Positions 23,684 through 31,928 of a stretch of 64,000 nt of DNA are shown here, in pieces. The position numbers were made by a program, and so were the translations under genes. Every line of letters begins with the position of its first letter. The stretch's first letter is position 1. Origin of the DNA: Actinokineospora sp. NBRC 105648 (GTDB lineage Bacteria; Actinomycetota; Actinomycetes; Mycobacteriales; Pseudonocardiaceae). Below the pieces are notes generated by a model. That model made no database searches. It was not told the DNA's origin and saw only the letters and a list, made by a program, of their open reading frames with translations. The DNA is taken from NCBI RefSeq assembly GCF_030269645.1, contig NZ_BSTR01000003.1, positions 248,001 to 312,000 on the forward strand, read 5' to 3'.

Positions 23684-25105
23684 ATGACTGCGTTGCACGA
23701 TGTCGGGGCTCGGGACACCACCGTGTCCGCGGCCGTGGACCAGGCGGGCCACCAGCCCTACGAGTACGTCCGCCGCGAGCTCGTCGAGCCGGACTGGCGC
23801 CGCTTTCCCGGCTGGGCCCGGGTGACCGACGCGCAGTGGCGCGACGCGCAGTGGCAGCGGGTGAACTGCGTCAAGAACGAGCGGCAGCTGCGCAGGGTCG
23901 TCGGCGACCTGCTCGCCGACTCGTTCTACGACGAGCTCGCCGCCGACCAGGAGCACCTGGCCACGATGTCGATGCTGCTGCCCCCGCAGATGCTCAACAC
24001 CATGGCGCCCACCGCCGAGCCCGCGGACTTCACCGAGGCGTTCTTCGCCGACCCGGTCCGCCGCTACATGCTCCCGGTGCGCTCCGACCGCGACCCGGTC
24101 TGGCCCAGCCACCCGCACTCCGAGCGCGACTCGCTGCACGAGGCCGAGATGTGGGTGGTCGAGGGCCTGACCCACCGCTACCCCACCAAGGTCCTCGCCG
24201 AGCTGCTCTCCACCTGCCCGCAGTACTGCGGCCACTGCACCCGGATGGACCTGGTCGGCAACTCCACCCCGCAGGTCGACAAGCACAAGCTCGTCCTCAA
24301 ACCGGTCGACCGGCAGGACCAGATGATCGACTACCTGCGCCGCACCCCCGGGGTGCGCGACGTGGTGGTCTCCGGCGGCGACGTCGCCAACGTGCCGTGG
24401 AAGCAGCTGGAGTCGTTCCTGATGCGACTGCTCGACATCGAGACCGTGCGCGACATCCGGCTCGCCACCAAGGCGCTGGCGGGCCTGCCGCAGCACTGGC
24501 TGCAGGACTCGGTGGTCGAGGGCCTGGAGCGGGTCGCCCGCACCGCCGCGCGGCGCGGGGTGAACCTGGCCATCCACACCCACGTCAACCACGCCCAGTC
24601 GGTGACGCCGCTGGTGGCCGAGGCGGCGCGCACGGCGCTGGAGGTGGGCGTGCGCGACGTGCGCAACCAGGGCGTGCTCATGCGCGGGGTCAACGCGACC
24701 CCCGAAGCGCTGCTGGACCTGTGCTTCGCGCTGCAGGGAGAGGCGAACATCCTCCCGTACTACTTCTACATGTGCGACATGATCCCCAACGCCGAGCACT
24801 GGCGGGTCGCGGTGTGGGAGGCCCAGGAGCTCCAGCACGCGATCATGGGCTACCTGCCCGGTTACGCCACGCCGCGGATCATCTGCGACGTGCCCTACGT
24901 CGGGAAGCGCTGGGTGCACCAGCTCGCCGAGTACGACCGCGAGCGCGGCGTGTCCTACTGGACGAAGAACTACCGCGCGGGCACCGAGCGGGTGGAGGCC
25001 GAGGAGGCCGCGGCGATCCTGAGCCGCCGCTACCCCTACTACGACCCGATCACCACCCTGCCCGAGGCCGGGCAGAAGTACTGGCGCGACAGCCCCCTGG
25101 GCTAG
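23684..25105 (+). CDS. kamA: Lysine 2,3-aminomutase (radical SAM, PLP)
   Basis: A 473-residue enzyme converting L-lysine to L-beta-lysine. The radical-SAM cluster is bound by C178, C182 and C185 (STCPQYCGHC). Two aspartates that hold the epsilon-amino group of lysine in the clostridial enzyme (D293 and D330) align with D366 (YMCDMIP) and D403 (IICDVPYVGK), supporting lysine as substrate. The PLP lysine is K409, but the usual PGGGGK loop reads VPYVGK and is one residue shorter, so it belongs to a divergent clade. An AGGAG site precedes the ATG. Divergent from kdd. Confidence 0.9.
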   Translation: MTALHDVGARDTTVSAAVDQAGHQPYEYVRRELVEPDWRRFPGWARVTDAQWRDAQWQRVNCVKNERQLRRVVGDLLADSFYDELAADQEHLATMSMLLPPQMLNTMAPTAEPADFTEAFFADPVRRYMLPVRSDRDPVWPSHPHSERDSLHEAEMWVVEGLTHRYPTKVLAELLSTCPQYCGHCTRMDLVGNSTPQVDKHKLVLKPVDRQDQMIDYLRRTPGVRDVVVSGGDVANVPWKQLESFLMRLLDIETVRDIRLATKALAGLPQHWLQDSVVEGLERVARTAARRGVNLAIHTHVNHAQSVTPLVAEAARTALEVGVRDVRNQGVLMRGVNATPEALLDLCFALQGEANILPYYFYMCDMIPNAEHWRVAVWEAQELQHAIMGYLPGYATPRIICDVPYVGKRWVHQLAEYDRERGVSYWTKNYRAGTERVEAEEAAAILSRRYPYYDPITTLPEAGQKYWRDSPLG

Positions 25106-25134
25106 ACCCGCCCACCAGCCAACGCCGCCGCCCA

Positions 25135-25177
25135 GCCGGGTCGGGCGGCCGGGACCACCCCGGCCGCCCGACCCGGC
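25135..25177 (+). terminator. Very strong hairpin terminator after kamA
   Basis: Perfect 19-base arms at 25135-25153 and 25159-25177 close on a five-base loop (ACCAC), 30 bases after the kamA stop and before the S37 peptidase. It isolates the lysine locus from the next transcript. Confidence 0.85.
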
Positions 25178-25304
25178 CCACCCCCGAACGGCCGTCGACA
25201 CCTGTCGTGGGGCAGCTGTCAGCGGGTTTCCGACCGCCGCCGCGGTGCGCAAGACTCCACCACCCGGCCGCCGACCCGGCGGCCAGTGCATCAAGGAGTA
25301 GGGC

Positions 25305-26735
25305 GTGCTCAACCGCAGAAGACGGGCGCTCGCGGCGACCCTCGCGGCCGCGGCGGCCGTGGGGCTGGCCGTCGGGGCCACCCCGGCCCAGGCCGCACCG
25401 GACCACCAGACCGCCGTCGCGACCTCCCAGCACACCGACATCGCCGAGCGGCTGCGGGCGATCCCCGGGCTGACCGTGGTGTCCGAGTCGGCCACCCCGC
25501 CCGCCGGGTACCGGTTCTTCCTGCTCACCTACAAGCAGCCGGTCGACCACCGGCACCCGCGCGGGGCGAGCTTCGAGCAGCGGTTCCAGCTGCTGCACAA
25601 GGACACCGCGCGCCCGATGGTGCTGCACACCACCGGCTACAACATGTCCACCAACGCGTTCCGCTCCGAGCCCACCCGGCTCGTCGACGGCAACCAGATC
25701 TCGGTGGAGCAGCGGTTCTTCACCCCGTCGCGGCCCTCGCCCGCCGACTGGGACGACCTGGACATCTGGCAGGCCGCCACCGACCACCACCGCATCGTCG
25801 CCGCGCTCAAGCCGGTCTACCCGGCCAAGTGGATCTCCACCGGCGCCAGCAAGGGCGGCATGACCTCGGTCTACCACCGCCGCTTCTACCCAGGCGACGT
25901 CGACGGCGTGGTCGCCTACGTCGCGCCCAACGACGTCAACAACCCGGCCGACCGCGCCTACGACCGGTTCTTCGCCACCGTCGGCACCGACGCCGCCTGC
26001 CGCACCCGGCTCGAGGACGTCCAGCGCGAGGCCCTCAAGCGGCGCACCGCGCTGGTCGCCAAGTACCAGGCCGCCGCCACCGCCGCGGGCTGGACCTTCG
26101 ACAAGGTCCTGGGCTCGATCGACAAGGCCTACGAGATGACGGTGCTCGACACCGAGTGGGCGTTCTGGCAGTACTCGCTGCAGTCGGACTGCCCGACCGT
26201 GCCCGCCAAGACCGCGACCGACGACGAGCTCTACGCCTTCATCGACACCATCGCGGGCTTCGCCTTCTACGCCGACCAGGGCATCACCCCGTACGCGCCG
26301 TACTACTACCAGGCCGCCACCCAGCTGGGCTGGCCGCAGCCGCGCTTCGAGCACCTGCGCGGACTGCTCCGCTACCCGGGCCTCTACCAGGCGAACTCGA
26401 GCCTGCCCAAGGACCTGCGCTCGCCGCACGACCCGCGGGCGATGATCGACGTGGACAAGTGGGTCCGGTCGCAGGGGTCGCAGTTCCTGTTCGTCTACGG
26501 GTCGAACGACCCGTGGGGCGCCGAGCAGTTCGTGCCCAGCCGCCGGGACTCGCACCTGTACGTGGCGCCGGGGGCGAACCACGGGGCGAACATCGCGGCG
26601 TTGGTGCCGGCTGAGCGGGATGCCGCTACGGCGACGTTGCAGCGGTGGGCTGGGGTGAGTGCGTCGCGGTCGGCGTTGGACGGGGTCACTGACCTTGATC
26701 GGGCTGAGCCGCGGAATGAGCGTCGGCCGCTTTAG
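25305..26735 (+). CDS. Secreted S37-family peptidase (PS-10-like aminopeptidase)
   Basis: A 476-residue secreted protein. The signal peptide has four arginines, a long Ala/Val core and an AQA-AP cleavage site near residue 30. The serine protease triad fits family S37 (Streptomyces PS-10 tripeptidyl aminopeptidase): Ser182 in STGASKGGMTS, Asp in YGSNDPWGAEQF, His in GANHGAN. The family removes peptides from N-termini of extracellular proteins. A GTG start has AAGGAG upstream. Monocistronic between two strong hairpins. Confidence 0.92.
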   Translation: MLNRRRRALAATLAAAAAVGLAVGATPAQAAPDHQTAVATSQHTDIAERLRAIPGLTVVSESATPPAGYRFFLLTYKQPVDHRHPRGASFEQRFQLLHKDTARPMVLHTTGYNMSTNAFRSEPTRLVDGNQISVEQRFFTPSRPSPADWDDLDIWQAATDHHRIVAALKPVYPAKWISTGASKGGMTSVYHRRFYPGDVDGVVAYVAPNDVNNPADRAYDRFFATVGTDAACRTRLEDVQREALKRRTALVAKYQAAATAAGWTFDKVLGSIDKAYEMTVLDTEWAFWQYSLQSDCPTVPAKTATDDELYAFIDTIAGFAFYADQGITPYAPYYYQAATQLGWPQPRFEHLRGLLRYPGLYQANSSLPKDLRSPHDPRAMIDVDKWVRSQGSQFLFVYGSNDPWGAEQFVPSRRDSHLYVAPGANHGANIAALVPAERDAATATLQRWAGVSASRSALDGVTDLDRAEPRNERRPL

Positions 26736-26776
26736 GTCTGCTGCTGGTTCCTGCTTCCCTACGCACGATTGTGCCT

Positions 26777-26834
26777 ACGGACTGGACGGGTGTGTCAAAG
26801 CGGAAAGATGCCTTGACACACCCGTCCAGTCCGT
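26777..26834 (+). terminator. 22-base perfect inverted repeat, probable terminator
   Basis: Arms 26777-26798 and 26813-26834 pair without a mismatch around a 14-base loop, 41 bases after the S37 stop. It begins ACGGACTGGACGGG and is less GC-rich than nearby terminators. It most likely ends the S37 transcript, but the arm length and the distinct composition would also fit a small palindromic repeat element. Confidence 0.7.
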
Positions 26835-27103
26835 GTTTGGGCTGCGTATGGAATGCAGGGCGGGGAGTGGGCAGCGGGGCGGGTTGGGTTGCCGGGCTGA
26901 GGTTGGTGGGTGGCAGTGCTCGGGCTGGACAATCGCCAGGTGTGGGTGTCGGGCTGCCGGAACCGGAGGCGGGGTTTTGGCGGGAGGGTGCCCGGGTCGG
27001 GTGTGACGGGGTGCTTGATCTTGGTTGCTGACTGTCATGGGGGGATCTCGACTGGGTTTCTTTTCCCTCGTCAGCGCGGATGTCGGCGGTAGCGTGCCGG
27101 TCC
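26835..27103. other. G-rich leader region before the ABC exporter
   Basis: No gene is supported here. The plus strand is strikingly G-rich; five or more runs of three or four G within 26858-26888 meet the usual G-quadruplex pattern. The promoter of the ABC exporter operon must lie in this stretch, but no clear hexamer pair was recognised. Confidence 0.4.
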
Positions 27104-29638
27104 ATGCAGGTGCCCTGGAGAGCCGCGCCGCGTGCTGCCGCGTCGTCGCCGTTGACGGTGCTTGTGGCGTTCGTGGCGGCGTTGCTGTTGAGCTTCGTGG
27201 GGGCTGCGGCTGTCCTGCACGCCGACGCCGCCGGGAGTGCGGCGGTCGCCTACCAGGCCGGGCGCTTGTGCCCGCAGACCGTGCCGCCGGTCGTGGACGG
27301 GAACCGGGTCTCGGTCGCCGAGGCGAACCAGGTGTTGGCGTTGGCGCGTGAGCAGGGGGCGCGCAACGGGTTCGCCACGATGGTCGGTGCCGTGTACTCC
27401 CCCGTTCGGCAGTGGGACTTCAACGGGCCGCACCCGTGGTCGCAGTTCGGGTTCCGCGATGGGGCGATGGACAACCTGCGCGTCCTGCAGGGCGGCGCGC
27501 GGGACGGTCTGTGGGTGCCGCGCAGCATCGCCGAGGACGCCGGGATCAAGGTCGGTGATCGTGGGCTCGGTGGGACGTTGCCGCCGGTGACCGCCATCTA
27601 CGCGGACCTGGCCGACCCGGTGCCCGCGTACTGGTGTTCCGAGCAGCAGCGCGTCATGCCGAACCCGCTGGCGACCGAGGGTGCCACGGCGGCGGTGATC
27701 TGGTTCCCGGACCTGGGGTCCTTCAGCGCGGCGATGGGGCCGGTCAGCGCGAACGCCGCCGCTGTCAGTGTGCGGTTCCCGGTCGATCGGTTGCCCGCGA
27801 CCACGGACGAGGCCGCGGCGCTGGTGGAGCGCGGGAAGCGGACCGTGGACGGTGTGGTGGCCGGGTTGCGGGCGGACAACAAGGCCCGGTTGGTCAGTCC
27901 GGCCAACTACTTCGCCAAGCCGGTGGAGGTGGCGCGCACCGCGAGCGGCACCGTGCGGGACGCGGTGTTGCCGTTGACGATCGTGAGCCTGTTGGTCGGG
28001 TTGGCCGGTGTCGCGGCGGTGACCGCGCAGTGGGCCCAGCGCAGGCACGCCGAGCTGCGGTTGCTGTGGGCGCGGGGCGCCGGACCGCTCGCCCTGGGTG
28101 CCCGCGCGGTGTTGGAACTGGCTGCCCCGCTGCTGGCGGGAGCGGTCGCCGGGTTGGTCGGCGCGCGGTTGGTCCTGGGGTGGTACGCGCCCTCGACGAA
28201 CCTGACCGACGGCACGGGCGTGCTGGCGGCGTTGGTCGCGGGTGGGGTGTTCCTCGCGGCCATCGTGGTGGTGGGGGCGGTGACCGCGGTGCGGGCGCAC
28301 CGCACGTTCCAGGCGGGGACCGTGCGCGGGCTCGGTCGGGCGTGGCGGTTCGTGCCGTGGGAGGTGCTGACCGGGATCGCGGCCTACCTCGCGTGGGCGC
28401 GGTTGGACAGCAAGCCGACCAGGTTGGCCTTCGGTCAGCCGTTGCCGGAGACCGCCGACGCGGTGGGGTTGGCGTTCCCGCTGCTGGTCGTGTTGACGGT
28501 GGCGTTGGTGACGGTGCGGCTGGCGCGGTGGGGGTTGCGGGCCTCGCACCGGGTGAACCTGTGGCGGGCGCCCGCGGTGCAGCTGGCGGTGCGCAGGTTG
28601 GCGGCCGCGGCGGGTTCGGCCGTCGGGATCCTGCTGGTCGGCACGCTCGCGGTCGGGACGCTCACCGTTGGCGTCGGGGTCGCCGACGCGCAGCGGGCGG
28701 CGTTGGACACCAAGTCGGGGTTGTTCGTGGGGGCCGAGTCGACCGCGCAGATCCCCAACCGGGTCGCGCTCGCCGGGTTGAGCGGCCCGGTCACCGAGCA
28801 CACCACCGTGGTCGGAGTGGTCAAGACCGGGCAGAGCGTGATCCTGGTCGTGGACCCGGCGACCTTCACCAAGGCCGCCTGGCTGGGCGACCGCGACGCC
28901 GACGCGCTGGCCGCGCAGCTCGCGTCGCTGGGCACGACCGGTTCGGCGCTGCGCGTGGGCGACACCCCGGACGCCCCGGTCACCATCCCGCGCCTGGGTG
29001 AGGTGCGGCCGGTCGCGCGAGTCGCGTCGTTCCCGCTGATCGGCACCGGGCGCGGCTACGTCGTCTCCCGCGCCGCGCTGCGCGACCCGGCGCAGGTCGA
29101 CGTGTGGCAGGTGTGGTCGAACCAGCCGGTGGGCGCGCTCATCCGCGACCTCGACGCCGCGGGCGTCTACCACCTCAACTCGCGGTCCAAGGCGCTGGCG
29201 CTGGACGGGTTGCCGTTCCTGACCGTCACCTGGACCTTCGACTTCGTCACCACGCTCGGCTTCGTGCTGGCCGTGGTCGCCGCCGCCGCGCTGGTGCTGG
29301 CGGTGGAGGTGCGGCGCAGGCAGAACGCGCTGGCCGGGGCCCTGGCCACCCGGATGGGGCTGCGGCAGCGGACCCTGGTCGGCAGCCACCTCACCGAGCT
29401 GGGGTCGCTGGCCGGGGTGTCGGTCGCGGCGGGCAGCGCCGCGGGCGGGGTGTGCGCGGCGGTCTCGGCGCCGATGCTCGACCCGTCGCCGTGGCTGCGG
29501 CCGGTGGCCGGGGCGCCGGACCTGCTGCCGCTGGTGTCGACGACCACCGGGGTCGCGGCCGCGGTGGTGGCGCTGGTCTGCTGGGCGGCGGTCCGCTCGG
29601 TCACCACCGCCCGGGTGGGGGAGCTGATCCGTGGCTGA
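27104..29638 (+). CDS. FtsX/MacB-like ABC transporter permease
   Basis: About 844 residues from the ATG of MQVPWRAAPR. One N-terminal helix is followed by a large extracytoplasmic domain, then two blocks of transmembrane helices (around residues 290-450 and 710-840) separated by a second extracytoplasmic region, the usual layout of fused FtsX-domain permeases. It would be the membrane part of an exporter or a mechanotransmission complex with the two ATPases encoded after it. Substrate unknown. The stop overlaps the GTG of the first ATPase gene. Confidence 0.88.
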   Translation: MQVPWRAAPRAAASSPLTVLVAFVAALLLSFVGAAAVLHADAAGSAAVAYQAGRLCPQTVPPVVDGNRVSVAEANQVLALAREQGARNGFATMVGAVYSPVRQWDFNGPHPWSQFGFRDGAMDNLRVLQGGARDGLWVPRSIAEDAGIKVGDRGLGGTLPPVTAIYADLADPVPAYWCSEQQRVMPNPLATEGATAAVIWFPDLGSFSAAMGPVSANAAAVSVRFPVDRLPATTDEAAALVERGKRTVDGVVAGLRADNKARLVSPANYFAKPVEVARTASGTVRDAVLPLTIVSLLVGLAGVAAVTAQWAQRRHAELRLLWARGAGPLALGARAVLELAAPLLAGAVAGLVGARLVLGWYAPSTNLTDGTGVLAALVAGGVFLAAIVVVGAVTAVRAHRTFQAGTVRGLGRAWRFVPWEVLTGIAAYLAWARLDSKPTRLAFGQPLPETADAVGLAFPLLVVLTVALVTVRLARWGLRASHRVNLWRAPAVQLAVRRLAAAAGSAVGILLVGTLAVGTLTVGVGVADAQRAALDTKSGLFVGAESTAQIPNRVALAGLSGPVTEHTTVVGVVKTGQSVILVVDPATFTKAAWLGDRDADALAAQLASLGTTGSALRVGDTPDAPVTIPRLGEVRPVARVASFPLIGTGRGYVVSRAALRDPAQVDVWQVWSNQPVGALIRDLDAAGVYHLNSRSKALALDGLPFLTVTWTFDFVTTLGFVLAVVAAAALVLAVEVRRRQNALAGALATRMGLRQRTLVGSHLTELGSLAGVSVAAGSAAGGVCAAVSAPMLDPSPWLRPVAGAPDLLPLVSTTTGVAAAVVALVCWAAVRSVTTARVGELIRG

Positions 29639-30362
29639 GCACCTGTTCGACCCGTTCACCGACGTCACCGTCGACGACACCCCGGCGGCGCTCTACGAGC
29701 TGCGCGGCGCCCACGTGGAGTACCGCACGCCGACCGGGGCGGTCCCCGCGGTCGAGGACGTCAGCTTCGACGTGCCCGCCAGCGGGGTCACCGTGTTGGC
29801 CGGGCCGTCCGGGTCCGGCAAGTCCACGCTGCTGCGCGTGCTGGGCCTGATCGACCGGCACACCGCGGGCTCGGTGGCGTGGCAGGGCCGCGACATCGGG
29901 CGGCTCTCGCACCGGGCGCGCCGCGCGGTGCGGCGCTCGCGGATCGCGGTGGTGTTCCAGTCACCGCCGGAGAACCTGATCGGGCACCTGACCGTGGCGG
30001 GCAACCTGCGCGCCGCGGCCCAGTCCGCGGGGCTGACCGGGGCCGACCCCGGCATCCTGGACTGGCTGGGCATCCCCGGCACCGGCGACTGGCGGATCGG
30101 GGCGCTCTCCGGCGGGCAGCAGCAGCGCCTCGCCTTCGGTTGCGCGCTGGCCCGCAAACCCGCCGTGGTGCTCGCCGACGAGCCGACCTCCCAGCTCGAC
30201 GCCGCCTCGGCGGCGCTGGTGCTCGACGTGCTGACCCGACTCACCGAGGAGGGGGTCGCGGTGGTCGCCGCCTCCCACGACGACGAGCTGGTCGCCCGCG
30301 GCGACCGGGTGGTGCGGCTGCGCGAGGGCCGCGTCGAGCGGGTCGAGGGGGTGGACCGGTGA
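29631..30362 (+). CDS. ABC transporter ATP-binding protein 1
   Basis: A 243-residue ATPase of the MacB/LolD type. Seen: Walker A GPSGSGKSTLLRV, Q loop VVFQSPPENLIGHL, signature LSGGQQQRLAFGCAL, Walker B VVLADEPTSQLDAAS and switch histidine VAASHDDEL. About 20 extra N-terminal residues (HLFDPFTDVTVDD) precede the domain. It powers the permease encoded by the overlapping upstream gene, and overlaps the next ATPase gene by four bases. Confidence 0.93.
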   Translation: MAEHLFDPFTDVTVDDTPAALYELRGAHVEYRTPTGAVPAVEDVSFDVPASGVTVLAGPSGSGKSTLLRVLGLIDRHTAGSVAWQGRDIGRLSHRARRAVRRSRIAVVFQSPPENLIGHLTVAGNLRAAAQSAGLTGADPGILDWLGIPGTGDWRIGALSGGQQQRLAFGCALARKPAVVLADEPTSQLDAASAALVLDVLTRLTEEGVAVVAASHDDELVARGDRVVRLREGRVERVEGVDR

Positions 30363-31003
30363 GCGCGCTGGCCGCCCGCGGCCTCACCCGCGCCTTCGAC
30401 CACCCCGACGGGCGCGTCGAGGTGCTGCGCGGGGTCGACCTCGATGTCGAACCGGGCGAGGTCGTCACCGTGTCCGGGAGGTCCGGGTCGGGCAAGAGCG
30501 CCCTGTTCGCGGTGCTGTGCGGGTTCGACTCCCCCGACTCCGGCACCGTCGAGGTCTGCGGCGCGCCGCTGGCCGGGGTACCCGCGTGGCGCGACTGCGC
30601 GGTCCTGCCCCAAGCACTCGGCCTGGCCCAGGAACTGACCCTCGCCGAGAACGTCGCCTTGCCGCTGCGGTTGTCCGGACAGCGCCAGGTCACCGACCGG
30701 GTCGCCGACCTGCTCACCGAACTGGGCATCGGCACCCTCGGCGACCGCTACCCCACCGAGGTCTCCTACGGTCAGCAGCAACGCGCCGCGCTGGCGCGCG
30801 CGGTCTCCGCGCGGCCGCGGGTGCTGCTGGCCGACGAACCCACCGCGCACCTAGACCACGGCAGTGTCCCCGCCGTGCTCGCGCTGCTGCGCCGCGCCGC
30901 CCAGGACGGCACCGCGGTGCTGGTGGCCACCCACCACGACCAGGTCCACCGCGTCGCCGACCGCAGGCTGGCCCTGGCCGACGGGCGGATCGTCCCGGCG
31001 TGA
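30359..31003 (+). CDS. ABC transporter ATP-binding protein 2
   Basis: A 214-residue second ATPase. Walker A reads SGRSGSGKSALFAV, Walker B VLLADEPTAHLD, and the switch histidine is in VATHHDQVH. The signature is VSYGQQQRAALARAV rather than LSGGQ, so the first Gly is Tyr; this fits an asymmetric heterodimer with ATPase 1 in which one composite site is weakened. The GTG start overlaps the previous stop. The two ATPases and permease form a complete three-gene transporter. Confidence 0.92.
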   Translation: MSALAARGLTRAFDHPDGRVEVLRGVDLDVEPGEVVTVSGRSGSGKSALFAVLCGFDSPDSGTVEVCGAPLAGVPAWRDCAVLPQALGLAQELTLAENVALPLRLSGQRQVTDRVADLLTELGIGTLGDRYPTEVSYGQQQRAALARAVSARPRVLLADEPTAHLDHGSVPAVLALLRRAAQDGTAVLVATHHDQVHRVADRRLALADGRIVPA

Positions 31004-31054
31004 CCGGTGCGCCCGGTACGGTGGTCGCCTGATCGCCGACCGGGGGGAGGCGCC

Positions 31055-31885
31055 GTGCTGGGCTTGACCGAGCTGGCCGCGCGCGAGGGCACGTGGGTGT
31101 TCGACTACGCATCGATCCGGATCACGCCCGGGCGCGGGGCGCACCCGCTGCGCCAGCTGCTCGGTGAGGTGGTCGTGCCGCTGGCCGCGATCGAGTCGAT
31201 CACCCACGAGCCCGACCGCAAGGGCGGGACGCTGCGGCTGCGGCCGCGGGCGGGCGCCGACCCGCTGACGCAGGCCGTCGGCGGCGCGCTGCCCGAGGGC
31301 GCGGACCCGTTCCGGCTGGCGGTGGAGCCGACCGCGTCGGCCTCGGCGGAGACCTTCGCTTCCGGGGTGCGCGACGCGCGGCTGGTCGCCCAGGTCCCCG
31401 ACGGCCCGACCACCGAGTACCTGCTGCCCGGCCCGCCGGTGCCGTGCTCGACCTCGGCCGCCGACGGCACCGCGGGTTTCGACGGCGCGCGGCTGCGGCT
31501 CGAGTGGGGCTGGGCGGCCGAGTCGGCCAAGCGCTCCGGCGGCACCCGGGAACTGGCGCTGTCCGAACTGGCCGGTGTCGAGTGGACGGTCAAGCACGTG
31601 CGGTTCCGCACCACCGGCGCCGCCACCGGCCTGGCACCCTCGCACGACCCGAACTGCTTGGTGCTGTGGGGTTTCAAGAAGGACGTCGCCACCTCGGCGC
31701 TGCTGGCCGCGGCGGTCACCGCGCGGCTGCCGCACCCGTACGCGGCCGCCCCGGCGGCGCAACCGGACACCGACCAGGACACGGTGCTGCGCAGGCTGCG
31801 CGAGCTCGGCGAGCTGCGCCGCGACGGGGTGCTCACCGACGACGAGTTCACCGCCGCGAAGCAGGCGCTGCTACGGCGGCTGTGA
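31055..31885 (+). CDS. DUF4429 protein with C-terminal SHOCT domain
   Basis: A 276-residue cytoplasmic protein. Two copies of a beta-rich unit (LLGEVVVPLAAIESITHEPD and RELALSELAGVEWTVKHVRF), each followed by a strand-rich stretch, match DUF4429. The C-terminus (QDTVLRRLRELGELRRDGVL, then TDDEFTAAKQALL) is a SHOCT oligomerisation motif. Function is unknown; SHOCT proteins are often membrane-associated or stress-linked. The GTG has GGGGGGAGG upstream. It follows the ABC operon by 51 bases and may be cotranscribed. Confidence 0.82.
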   Translation: MLGLTELAAREGTWVFDYASIRITPGRGAHPLRQLLGEVVVPLAAIESITHEPDRKGGTLRLRPRAGADPLTQAVGGALPEGADPFRLAVEPTASASAETFASGVRDARLVAQVPDGPTTEYLLPGPPVPCSTSAADGTAGFDGARLRLEWGWAAESAKRSGGTRELALSELAGVEWTVKHVRFRTTGAATGLAPSHDPNCLVLWGFKKDVATSALLAAAVTARLPHPYAAAPAAQPDTDQDTVLRRLRELGELRRDGVLTDDEFTAAKQALLRRL

Positions 31886-31928
31886 CGGCTGTGACCGTGG
31901 GCGATCACCTCGCCTAGACTTGGTGGCG

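Noticed and set aside
15085-25105. Search for kce or CoA transferase genes within the lysine locus
   Set aside because: Every gene in the interval was assigned to another family; none has DUF849 or CoA-transferase features, so their absence is reported instead.
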